Shown here piece after piece: positions 35,496-45,457 of a stretch of 64,000 bases of DNA (position 1 is the first letter of the stretch; each line of letters opens with the position of its first letter). The notes beneath the pieces are model-generated. The model worked only from the letters and a program-made list of their open reading frames with translations. It did no database searches and had not been told where the DNA came from. Origin of the DNA: Acephala macrosclerotiorum (lineage: Eukaryota > Ascomycota > Leotiomycetes > Helotiales > Mollisiaceae); assembly GCA_014904845.1 (NCBI GenBank), contig MU119213.1, positions 310,001 to 374,000 on the forward strand, read 5' to 3'. The position numbers were made by a program, and so were the translations under genes.

Positions 35496-36957
35496 ATGCA
35501 GTTTCCATCGTTCCCGAGTACGCTCCTCCTCGCACTTACGTTACATAGCGGGGTGAACGCAGCAGCCTCCTCTGACGACAAAGCAAAGGCCCCTGAGCCT
35601 TGTACAGTCGCTTCATCGACTGGCGCATTCTATGATTTAAGACCACTATCGATACTGCCCTTGGAGCCTGGGAAGAAGGCTGCGAAAGGGGAGAAGATAG
35701 ATGATTGGCGTGCGAGAGGATACGATTATCATGACAACAAAGCGAATTTCACACTCAACATCTGCGCGCCTCTGATAGAGAAGAAGGAGGACTTCGAAGG
35801 TGTGGCCCCGAAGTTATGGCAGAATGTCAGCGCACAATACCAGCTGGGCTCAAAGATATATTCCATTGGGTAGGTTGAAGGCATCGGGTCTCGGAGATCT
35901 CCCTAACATTTCTGCAGACAGGAGTCCTCGAATTTGACGCTCCGAGGGAGAAGGCTGGTTCTCCAATACACAAACGGGTCACCATGTGGTGGTAGCGACA
36001 AGAAACGATCGACCTGGGATGACGACGAGGAGGATGATAAGAAGACCAAGGGGACTCGAAGGAAATCGACCATAATCTCCTTCCACTGCGACAAAGACCC
36101 TCTCGCAACACAAGCAGTTGCCACATTCGTCGGCACAGATCCAGACGAATGCTCCTATTCCTTCGAAGTACTCTCCAGAGCGGCTTGCATCACAGCCGAA
36201 CCCGCGAAACAATCCGTTGGACCCGGAGCCGTCTTCGGAATCATCGCCGTCATCGCCATCCTAGTATATTTCCTCGGTGGCGTCTTCTACCAACGAAACG
36301 TTGCTCACGCCAGAGGATGGAGGCAATTACCAAATTATAGCATGTGGGCAGGAATTGGCAGCTTCATAAAGGTGAGCGCCTACACATGTCTTCCGCGGTG
36401 GAAACATAGCATCTTTCCTCGGGTCACATCAGTACGGGATGGAATACTACCTACGATGGAAGTAAGGCCTTCGTCTGGTCGCAAGGCCCCGAAGTCTTAC
36501 ATGTCAAGGTCATCATGGGAATCCACCCATCTTTCATGATCTAGCCCATGGCTAGACGGAACATTCCTACAAAAGCAAATATAGGAGGCATCAAAAGTCA
36601 TGCATTCGGCAACTTGTACAAAAACCACCTTTACCTGTCTCATACTGCATAGCACTGCCGGTGGACTCATAGGATAGAAAAAGTAGCATACTACCGGCGT
36701 TCAAATTTTACTTCTATTCGCGTCATCCTCACTCCAACTCTCGTCCATTTTCTCACAATTTTGGCTAAATGCTGACGAGTCTCTTTACCCAGGATATCTT
36801 CATCATAGCCACGTCGTCATGTGCTCGCTTCATGCCTAGTAGAAGAGGTTATAGTGCTCTGAACATCAATGGCGGTAGCAATGGCAGAGGTCGAAATGGT
36901 CGAAATGAAGATGAGAATCGTCTCATTGACCAACTTGACGAAGAATGGGATGATTAG
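35496..36957 (+). CDS. MRH-domain type I membrane receptor (Mrl1/Atg27-like)
   Basis: 330-residue protein of the cation-dependent mannose-6-phosphate receptor-homology group (Mrl1, Atg27), which cycles between Golgi, endosome and vacuole in sorting or autophagy. Signal peptide MQFPSFPSTLLLALTLHSGVNA; lumenal domain with cysteines in pairs (EPCTV, LNICAPL, GSPCGG, FHCDKD, ECSYSF, RAACITA). One membrane helix follows (GAVFGIIAVIAILVYFLGGVFY, ~248-270), then a cytosolic tail with RGYSALN, a possible Yxx-phi signal, and an acidic end ENRLIDQLDEEWDD. Exons 35496-35869, 35918-36371 and 36793-36957; the total is 331 codons. The second intron is 421 nt, far longer than others here, but its join (GSFIK|DIFIIATSSCARF) gives the family sequence. 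Whether it is Mrl1 or Atg27 cannot be settled by eye. Confidence 0.85.
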
Positions 36958-36984
36958 AAGAGGATTCAAAATGAAATGGGTGGC

Positions 36985-37015
36985 GCTGGGTTGCTGGGTT
37001 GCTGGGTTGCTGGGT
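36985..37015. repeat. Octamer tandem repeat (GCTGGGTT)
   Basis: Almost four head-to-tail copies of GCTGGGTT just after the stop codon of the MRH-domain gene, in its probable 3' UTR. Confidence 0.9.
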
Positions 37016-38565
37016 ATTCATTGCATGTGGCGTTTGGAATCTGGATAATCTGGAATAGATTGGCGATGGTGTACAATCAGACTGGGGTGGAAGCATCGAC
37101 CAGTTCGTATGGAGCATCAATCGACGACCATATACAATATTACATTTACCTTAAGGCGTCGAAGTGGAGGAAGTTTCATCCTTAAGTTCAAATGCTATCG
37201 TTGATGATAATGCTATCTTACACCGAAAGTGTTCTGGACTACATTTCTTCAATTCGGACTCGAAGCTGGGCATAGCTGTAATGGTAAAGCAATTCCTCAA
37301 AGAGTCAAAATGCTTCTCATTCTCTCACCTGGTACGAGTCTCGCTCTTCTTTGCACCCAGTCCTTCCTCCTTCCCTACCCTTCTTCTTGCCATGCAAATC
37401 CAAGAAAGGCAGTCTTGCATTCCGAAAATCTAACTCTAGAACTCACTTATATCCTCACTTTTGATTTTACAGCTTTCAAAACGTGTCCGTGTTCCTATTC
37501 TAGTAAGTGCCAACCACTGATATAAATTAGAACGAGCCCAGACCACTACGTTTCTTCTACACACCACACTTCAATTTCAATATTCACGGCCTATGAGCAC
37601 CGGTTCACGTATCGGACGAGCTTATCTCTCTTTCTCCTTCGTCCAATTTTCTACTCACTTCTTTTATCATTTCGCCACACCGCCATGGTAGATTCTGCTT
37701 CATACCAGCTTTCGAGCGTCGTGCAGCATACCTTCATCAGTAACATAACTTCTTTAATCATCCTACCTGGATCTTGTCGACTTCGCTGGCTGGTCTTCGT
37801 CTAGCAGAAAAAATTGTGTGGTGTCTGTTTCATACTGAACAATTTACAGCGATCGAATGTCGTAGGCTGCCTGACGTCTCTCAACATTTTCGTTCTCCCA
37901 GCTTTTTGACTCTCCCAATCTAGCTTTCTCAAATCTGCAAACGTGTTGGTTTTTCTGGCAAGTTGTTGCCTAACAAGTATAAAAAATTTATGACTTGTCT
38001 CAAGTAAGAGTCGATCACGATATCCAGAGTCTCGAACGCTAGACTGCTGGATACTATACTTGATGATGTACTTAATTCCAGTCTGTAGATTTGCAGCTCT
38101 GTTTGTTCGTTATACCTGGCTGCAGGTATTGGTTACGCCTTGAATTCCATGAGGCTATGCTGTTGTTATCATCTTTAATCTCTGTTGGTATCTCTGATTC
38201 CGATAGACAGACCACTGGATGGGTCAATGTTGCACTAGAGAAGTTTGGGGATCAGGGGAAGCGCCAAGCCTCAACCTCTAGCTGCCCAACAAAGGCATGC
38301 TCCACAGAGCGCCGCCTTTGACAAGGGTTCATGATTTTCTGCAGCTATTGATGGTTTGTGGTTATCAAGGCCTGGATGTCTCATCCCTCGTAAATGAACT
38401 CGAGAAAAGCCTGACTCCTCAATAAGGTCACTACCAATCTTAAGTGATTACCAAACTTCACGCACGAACTTGAACAGAGACGAGTTGGAGAGAAAGAAAT
38501 AAGGACACCGGCAGGAGTGATTTGTTCAAGGTTTACATTTGAGTCGAAGATGTAAGCATAGACGA
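37016..38565. other. Gene-poor stretch
   Basis: About 1.5 kb rich in pyrimidines on the plus strand between 37300 and 38000. Short ORFs only; nothing recognised. It may contain the promoter of the possible gene at 38566. Confidence 0.45.
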
Positions 38566-39130
38566 ATGGTCAAATCAACATCGATCAAAACCGAAAGTGA
38601 AGAGATGAGCGAGGGCGTTTAAGGCAGAGGGAACCATCACCTCGGCGAAGCGATAGTTGAACTTGTTCTAAGAACTTCAGATTTTGGCCTTGGTAGAGAG
38701 TGAAGTTTCTCTCACTGCTGGTGAAGTCTACAAAGCTCGTATTGATCTTATTCCTTCTCTATTTCATAACGCTATCGTCGCTTCTAGAATAGGAAGTGCA
38801 GCTGTGCTACTACCTGAGAATATGATGCGTCGTAAGTTGATGAAAATGGAGGTGCACATGTTGGAATTGGGGTTTGAGCATTTTTAACCAGAGAATGTGT
38901 TGATGGATTTCTGGTTTGGAGTGTATGTCGTTGATGCTGAGGAGAATGGTGTATTGAAGGGAAGAGGACTGCACGACGAGGAAGGTTTTGTGCCGAGTTC
39001 CTGGCTTGAGTGCTTCATAGCAGGAACCAACTTCGAGAGGAAGGAACAGCAAGCATCTGTATCGGCTGCGAGAGTGTCAAAATCTCTCGATGCGGAAGAA
39101 ATAAATCAAATCAAGCGAAGAAATAGCTAG
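38566..39130 (+). CDS. Possible 146-aa hypothetical protein, three exons
   Basis: Not recognised. The ORF after 38681 is cut by an in-frame TAA at 38885, but a clean intron 38832-38891 (GTAAGT donor, TTTTTAAC branch box, CCAG acceptor) removes it and joins PENMMR to NVLMDFWFGVYVVD in frame. Upstream, an acceptor CTTCAG at 38680 and a start at 38566 (MVKSTSIKTESEE) fit a first exon ending at 38616 with a weaker GTTTAA donor. Exon lengths 51, 151 and 239 give 147 codons. The product is mixed alpha/beta-like and ends QIKRRNS; no signal peptide. The second intron is convincing, the first less so. Confidence 0.35.
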
Positions 39131-39864
39131 AGATAGAACGATCGTTCTGTAGGGTCAATTTCTCATAAACGAAAAACAAAGGAGAACAAAGGAGCTAGGA
39201 GTCAGGGCAACCCTTCTCAAGGCATCAAAGAGAATTCAACTACTAAGATGAAGTTCGTTCTCGACATCTTCAAGCCCAAAACGAGCCTACGAACCCACGA
39301 GAATTCGTCTAGCATTATTCTCAAGATTTTATTAAGCTCAACATTATTTTCTATTTTGTGACGCTTTAGATGCACGCTTATAATGAGATACAGTAGGTTG
39401 AAGGTGAAAGTTAGTACAATCAGTGCGGTGGGCGATTATCCGCGGCCTGGAGGAAGGATGAAACACAGGAGTCCCACCCAAGCCAGGAATACAAGTGACA
39501 GTCGAGCATGTTTGAAAAAAGGGGTTCAATTATGAACAGCGCTGTAGAAGGTAATCGCTCCAAAATCCTATTAACAAAAGCAAGGGGGTGTCCTGCACGT
39601 CTCACTCTATAACGTCCAACGTCCTGGACCGTGAAAGCACATGGCTCAATCTCCCTTTCCAACCTAACCCGACAGAAACTCCATCTTTATACCTTCGATC
39701 CAATCCAACATCGCTCGCTCGACATCGCTGAAAGGATTCGTAGTGCCATTGTACATGTCTCCAAACCTCTCACCCATCCCTTGGTCAAGATCTCCAACTC
39801 CATGCCAACCCGAAAGTCCGAATTCACAACTCCATCATCGCTTCATTTCCATCGTTCCTCCAAC
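39131..39864. other. Intergenic, no gene seen
   Basis: Convergent spacer between the possible 146-aa gene and the small membrane protein. Nothing supported. Confidence 0.45.
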
Positions 39865-40080
39865 CTATTTCTTCGGTGCGTCCTTCACCGGTTTAGGCTT
39901 CGCGTATACCTTGTTCGTGACGACGTGGATGTAGTATGCCAAAAGACCCAGCGCAATGTTCGCTACAAGGACAACAACGAGAATGACGAGTAGGAGCGGG
40001 CTTGCTTGTAGCACAGCTGTGGCTTTTGGTGTGAAGCCGAAGAATTTGAAGGCGTTGGGGCCTGAGAATGCTTGTCCCAT
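39865..40080 (-). CDS. 71-aa single-pass membrane protein
   Basis: Not recognised. An uninterrupted ORF with clear ATG encodes MGQAFSGPNAFKFFGF, a hydrophobic helix (ASPLLLVILVVVLVANIALGLLAYYI, residues ~27-52) and a basic tail KVYAKPKPVKDAPKK. Gly at position 2 with a nearby Ser could be N-myristoylated, but this is only a motif. The layout (short polar N-terminus, one helix, Lys-rich tail) fits small ER or mitochondrial membrane proteins. No intron needed. Composition and layout make it more likely a real gene than chance. Confidence 0.55.
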   Translation of the reverse strand: MGQAFSGPNAFKFFGFTPKATAVLQASPLLLVILVVVLVANIALGLLAYYIHVVTNKVYAKPKPVKDAPKK

Positions 40081-41417
40081 GTTGACGGTGCTGTGTAGTG
40101 GAGGTGAGGATTTAGGGGTGAGTTTGATTGATCGAATTGAATGGAGGCTCGATCACGAGGGTGGCGATTCGAAATAAGGGTAGAGGAGGCTCGCAAGAGA
40201 GTTTTCGACTATCGAGTATCGTGCAGGTAGGTTTAGATTCAAAATGAATGGAAGTTACGTGCGAAAGAAAGTGTAAATATCCGCTCAACAGACACAGGCA
40301 CGCAAGAAAAATTAATTTCTCGTTCTCGCAAGTATAACACCAGCGGCAGATGAATAGAATGGAAAATAGCGAGAAAGCAATCAGTAAACAGCGAGTCCTA
40401 GCTCGAGGGGGAAGAGAAAATCGTTATATCCACGTTATTTTTGGAATTTGAGGAGAAAGGAGTTGCGAACTCGTTTCAGAAGCTTGCGGTGCCGACGACG
40501 CGATTCCCGACTTGGGAATAGTGACTCGAGGCCCTGAGGGAGATGATTTGCGACACGATGGTGAGATTGTTTTGGATCGATGTTTTGGGGCTGGTGGCCG
40601 TGACTGGCTCATGCGATTTCTCAGGCCATTGGAGGCGCTTTGGGATGCTGTTCGGAGATGTCTGGTTACAGGTGTGTGTGAGAGATGACGATGAGGGGAG
40701 TCGTGACGACCGCTATCGCGGAAACGAAATGCAGTGGCGTCTGCAGGCTCCCTGAGCGGCCCGTCTCGTGCTACTGGATTGGCGACCCTGTCGGGCGGTT
40801 CTCCTTTATCAATTCACTGTGTGCACGCCCTTGCTGTGCTGGGGGTGGACTTGTTCTAGGGTCTTAGAGCGATTAGTGAGACCTGACCTGTGAGAGGAGT
40901 GCAGAGTGGCCATCCGTTGCTAAAACGACACTTGTTTGTATAAATTGATCTCCCCAATTTCAGGGGAAGGGATGGTGATGATGAGTAATGAAAATGGTTT
41001 CGATGATTCTCGAAGGATTCATGAACAACAGCAACCTTCCATCAACTCCTGTCCCTCTGTCTGCTTCATGCCACTGATGAGTCTGTAACATGTCGAACTA
41101 GTCAGCTTGACGGGTCGTGGCTTCATAAACCGGTAAGATGGCGCTTTCTTGATCTTGATCTCGAGGCTGCAGCTCGTTCTCCCATTTTTGGAAATAAATG
41201 CTCTTTTCGCAGGCAAGATCTCGAGGTCTTCCTAGTAGTAACTCTTCAGATATACACATCCATGAGGATAACTCCAATGAGGTCGTCTTCCAACAGATTA
41301 TCTCATGCCTAAGTCTTTACTAATGCTCCCGGCCGATTTCCAAACGCCTGCAATGACCACAAATGCAGTACGAGAAGAGGTCTTGTACAAGCCCATCCAA
41401 CAAAACATTATGGCTTC
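40081..41417. other. Intergenic, no gene supported
   Basis: Promoter side of the 71-aa membrane protein gene and 3' flank of the coiled-coil gene. ORFs at 40543-40755 and 40424-40612 overlap each other and resemble nothing. Confidence 0.45.
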
Positions 41418-43605
41418 TCAAGCCTGATCGTTCCTGGGCACACTTCCTAATGTCCTATCAGCTCGCTCCATGATCGACCGCCCCGCTAGTCCTAGTGCCT
41501 CAATAATCTCTTCCATACTCCGACTTTCGTCTCTGACAGCACGCAAGGCATCTTCGGCTTCGGCACATCGACTTCGGAGACGTCGAATTTCCTCCTTTAA
41601 CTCAATACCCGACTCCTGAGGTTGTATGGGATATGATGTTGGTTGAAAGTCCTTTGCAGGTTGACTCTCGAGACTACTCTGCCCTTCATTCGAAGACGGG
41701 GGCGTGTCAACGTCATCGAGAGGACGGTGTAGTGGAATTGGAACAATAGAAGATTTCGTATCATCCCTTTGGTGGCTTCCAGCAATCAGAGCCTCAATCC
41801 TTTGCTCCATTTCTGCTTTCAATTTCCCCCAAGCTCTCCTTTCTTCGCTAGCCATTTCCTCTAGGCGACTAGCATTCTTTACGACCTCCACATACTGTGA
41901 GCCCTCTTGCACGGCTGCTTGTCTGAACTGATCACGACTTCGAGCTAATTCTTCCACCTCTTTCTCCAGTTCGGTGACTTGAGATTGCAACCTAATCTTC
42001 TCCTCCGTCAAACTGATAATCTCCGTGTCCGATACTTGATGCTTCTTCTCCAGCGCACTTGCTCGGGTCTGAGATCGTGAGAAGGCTGCTAGCAGCTTAT
42101 CATGCTCACCCTGGAGTGAAGAAAGGGCAATCTTTTGCACCGAGACTTCATGTTGAAGAGCTGCGGAATGTGCTTGAAGAGCGTCAGGAGAATGCGAGGA
42201 CCCTATAGAGGGTAGATAGGCATGCTGGGATGGTTGATGAAGACCAGGAGGTGGTGGAAGGCTCGCCGGATGCGATGAACTACCATAAGAAGCAGCGGAA
42301 GGTGACGGCAAATTGATGGAAGTCGGAGAGGGAAGTGATCGTCCTGGAGGCGACGGTAGCTGTCGATTGGGTGCGGGTGGGGGGTTCATGATTGACGCTC
42401 TCTGGCTCTGTCCGTCTAGATTCGAGTGCGGCCCTTGATAATCATGAGAAGATCTCATGGGTTGGTAGTCTTCACTATTTGCCAATGCTGATGCGACGGA
42501 TTTTCGTCTGGCAAAATGTCTTTTGTCTGATGTAGGATCAATCGCATCACTAGCGGACTTCATAGGGTCATCCGAGTCAGCATCGATGCGGCGTTTCATG
42601 ATGTCGACAAGACCATCTTGAGCCCCAATTCCAGTATTGGTGATATTTCTGTCAATATCCTGTGAATTTGATGGTGGAACATGCTGGACCAGCTTGTCGG
42701 CAAGATCATGGATCTGGTATATTCTTCTGAGAAGAAAGTCGAGGGTATGTCTCACACCGAATTGTTCTATTGGCGGGCATTCTCCTGCAAAAAGTTCACG
42801 CTGGACAGACGCCTGATTACAACATTGGTCAGCAGGCGTCTCTCTTCATGCCCATGTCGGTGATGAAGATGACCTCCACACAAATAATAGAGAAGATTGG
42901 GATTGGAAGGCTTCTCACATCGAATTCGGATGCCGTCCGGCTGGTGGAAGCCTGTTGGACCTTAGCGGCTAGCTTACTCAGCGCCTCGCCGAAAGTCCTG
43001 GTCCAGCTGCTCATATCCGGATAATCTTCGAAAGATTCAACTGTCTCTGAATCTTGATGCTGTGTGGTAAGCCTCCTGCGTCTCGAGCATAGACTGGAAG
43101 TATCTCGAGAACCTGCAGCTTCCCCTTGGTCCTCGATCTGCCTTCCCCACCCCTCACGACTTGCGTCGTGCTGCAATGGACGGAAGCTAGGCAATTCCTG
43201 AGAGCTTCTAGCTTGATTATATATTGAATCTGAATATTAGACAGGGTATTAGACATTGGCTTGGCTGTGGGGCTGCTGCAACTTACGGGAAGTTTGCGTC
43301 TGAAGGATCTTGCCGTTTAAATCCAGATTTTCTCGCGAAAGGGAATTGTAATCACGATCTTCGTATCTTGGTCTCTTCGCTCCCCCATCTCTCAACTCCG
43401 CGCCGTACCGACTGTGAAAACTACCTTCGATCTCAGCGGCCCGAGACAGCGACGGTCTGCGGAATGGTACAACATCAATTGGTGGCAACGGTAGCCCGGC
43501 ACTGTGCCAGCTCTTGGCGTTCTCTGGCAGTATTATGTCCTCATTCCAAGGACGTTTAATGCTCGGCCGACGTGATTGGGACTCAACCCGCTCTCGAGCA
43601 TCCAT
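41418..43605 (-). CDS. Hypothetical coiled-coil protein
   Basis: 687 residues in three exons: 43287-43605, 42880-43229 and 41418-42812 (sum divisible by three; second donor TGT|GTGGAG is weak). The N-terminus MDARERVESQSRRPSIKRPWNED... is basic and Pro-rich. A conserved-looking block follows across exon 3 start (SVQRELFAGECPPIEQFG, then HTLDFLLRRIYQIHDLADKL). Next is a Pro/Ser-rich linker with repeated LPSP words, then a long coiled coil (~residues 450-560, LSSLQGEHDKLLAAF ... LTEEKIRLQSQVTELEKEVEELARSRDQF) and a second helix near 640. No DNA-binding motif or enzyme domain is visible. It resembles fungal regulatory or scaffold proteins in layout, but I assign no function. Confidence 0.75.
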
Positions 43606-45457
43606 CACCACTACACTGCCAGATCCTATATCTTACTGAAGGCGTGCTGAGCGACCTCTCCATCCGTCCTGTTGTGTCATGCAGAATTGGATGAGTCTTG
43701 GGTTTGGTAGGGCGCAGAATTGCGTAACAATAGTTCCTGGGCATTTGACGTTGGTCAGAACAGGTTACATGATTTGAACGAGAGAGACACGGAACTTGAT
43801 AAGAACCAGTTGCTTACACACCTCCAAAGTATCCAATCCGGCGCATGCGCAGGAATCTGTCCCTGAAAGAGCGGATGTACCATTGAGTTAAGGAAGCTGG
43901 GGAAGGCAGAAAGAATGCAGTGAAATGCGCCGACTCAGAAGCATGGTTGGAATGACTGTTGTGCACTGAGCACTCCTATGTCTAGGCTTTCCGACTTCAT
44001 AACTCCACATCTCCTGCCCTGGGAGGAATGGCGGTAGGGGTAGGGGGTTGAGGAAGGCAAAGAATTGGCTGACATGCTGCGAAAGCTGCACCAAACATGG
44101 CTGAATTAACGTTAATAATACTCTACGTGCAAAGCTCGCCGTCGGTGCGGGTATTTGCATTCGTGCCGAATCACCAATGGTCGCGACGCTTCGCTTCGGG
44201 TGTTGAGTAAATGGAGCTTCGCATTGGTGCATGGGTTCAGGTTACAATTTGTAATCTACAGAAGGACGCTCAAATTGCTGAATAAGAGCGCCAACACGTT
44301 TGAACGAAAGGGGCTTAGGCTGCCTGGACCTTCGCACCACCTTTGACCCAATCGTGCGTCTCTCAAGACAGTCCACCTAAACTGGCGAGACTGGCAAAAG
44401 CCATGATCGCTCACAAGGCCTGAGATCAGATGACAGGTGCATCCATACAGGGTTGGCACGTCTGGGTGAGATGGCCGGAGCATTTCGACCTTCCAAGGCT
44501 TCTGTGGCAAATCCCTCGGCCCCTCTTACTCGTTGGCTATTGACCTTCCTCCGTGTGGAGAGTGCTTGTCTGTATTTGTTCGAAGTCTTGGAGGTTCCCG
44601 ATTTTCGTTACCGGAATCAAGGATCAGCAGCGCTTGTCGATTATTGACAACGGCCTCCACTTATTTGCAGAGAGTTTGCTTTGTCAATATAAGCCCGCAC
44701 ATAACTCCGTCTCTCGTCCGCCCGCGCTACCTATTAAGATCTACATGGATATTTATGAAGCCGATGTGACCTGCTGAGTAAGTTCAAGTCCACCAGGGAA
44801 TAAGGTCAGATTTGGTCGGTCACATGTGGGGGACTCGGCTGCAGTCACTGGATATTGTTATATATAACGGTACTGGATGTTATATTTAAAATGTGTTGTA
44901 TTGAAACAAGCAGGGAGAATCCGAACCATGATACAAATATTTTCTCAAAATCCGAATCTTTGTATTAGAGACCTGGCCAGATAACATGCACCCTCATTTT
45001 GGGATTGTAACGCTAGATGGACATAGCGTGCTCATGGTGCTGACAGAACGACACAGTAAAGTACCAGAGACTTGGAGACATTTATGAGGACTAAACCTTA
45101 AGGACACGACAGCTGCAGGAACAAGTACGGTGGAATTTCCATCGAGTGTTGCTTGGAGTCCAAGACCACCAAGCACATGTACCTTTAAGGCGAGGACAAC
45201 CGGATTTGGTGTTTTGTGCTGTTGAATATGTAAACCTAGGTGACCAGAAACCCACCTCGACAGACGTCCCAATCGATCACTTGATCAGTTCCGTACTGCA
45301 AATTCATTCTAGTATCTCGATGGAGAAAAGGGGACGTTCAAGTCGCATGATAACATCTCGTGGCAGCATCTGGAAGCAGACTGTCAAAAAATTGGGCTCT
45401 TGACCAATAGTACATTGCCTATCTATACATCTGCAATTTTTGTCCTAATGTCCCATT
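43606..45457. other. Long intergenic region
   Basis: About 1.85 kb with no supported gene. A tRNA-like stretch near 43850-43900 is discussed among rejected items. AT-rich palindromic bits (GTTATATATAAC near 44857) are present. Confidence 0.45.

Noticed and set aside
38885..38887. TAA suggesting a RIP-mutated pseudogene
   Set aside because: It lies inside a clean GTAAGT...CCAG intron that keeps frame.
43850..43905. tRNA-like stretch on the minus strand (CTTCCTTAACTCAATGGTA...)
   Set aside because: It has an A-box-like segment, but the D stem does not pair, no proper T arm or acceptor partner is present, and I cannot tell a decayed tRNA or SINE from chance.
43888..44232. 114-codon ORF upstream of the coiled-coil gene
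   Set aside because: Amino-acid content looks non-coding, with no family or splice support; probably the 5' flank of the next gene.
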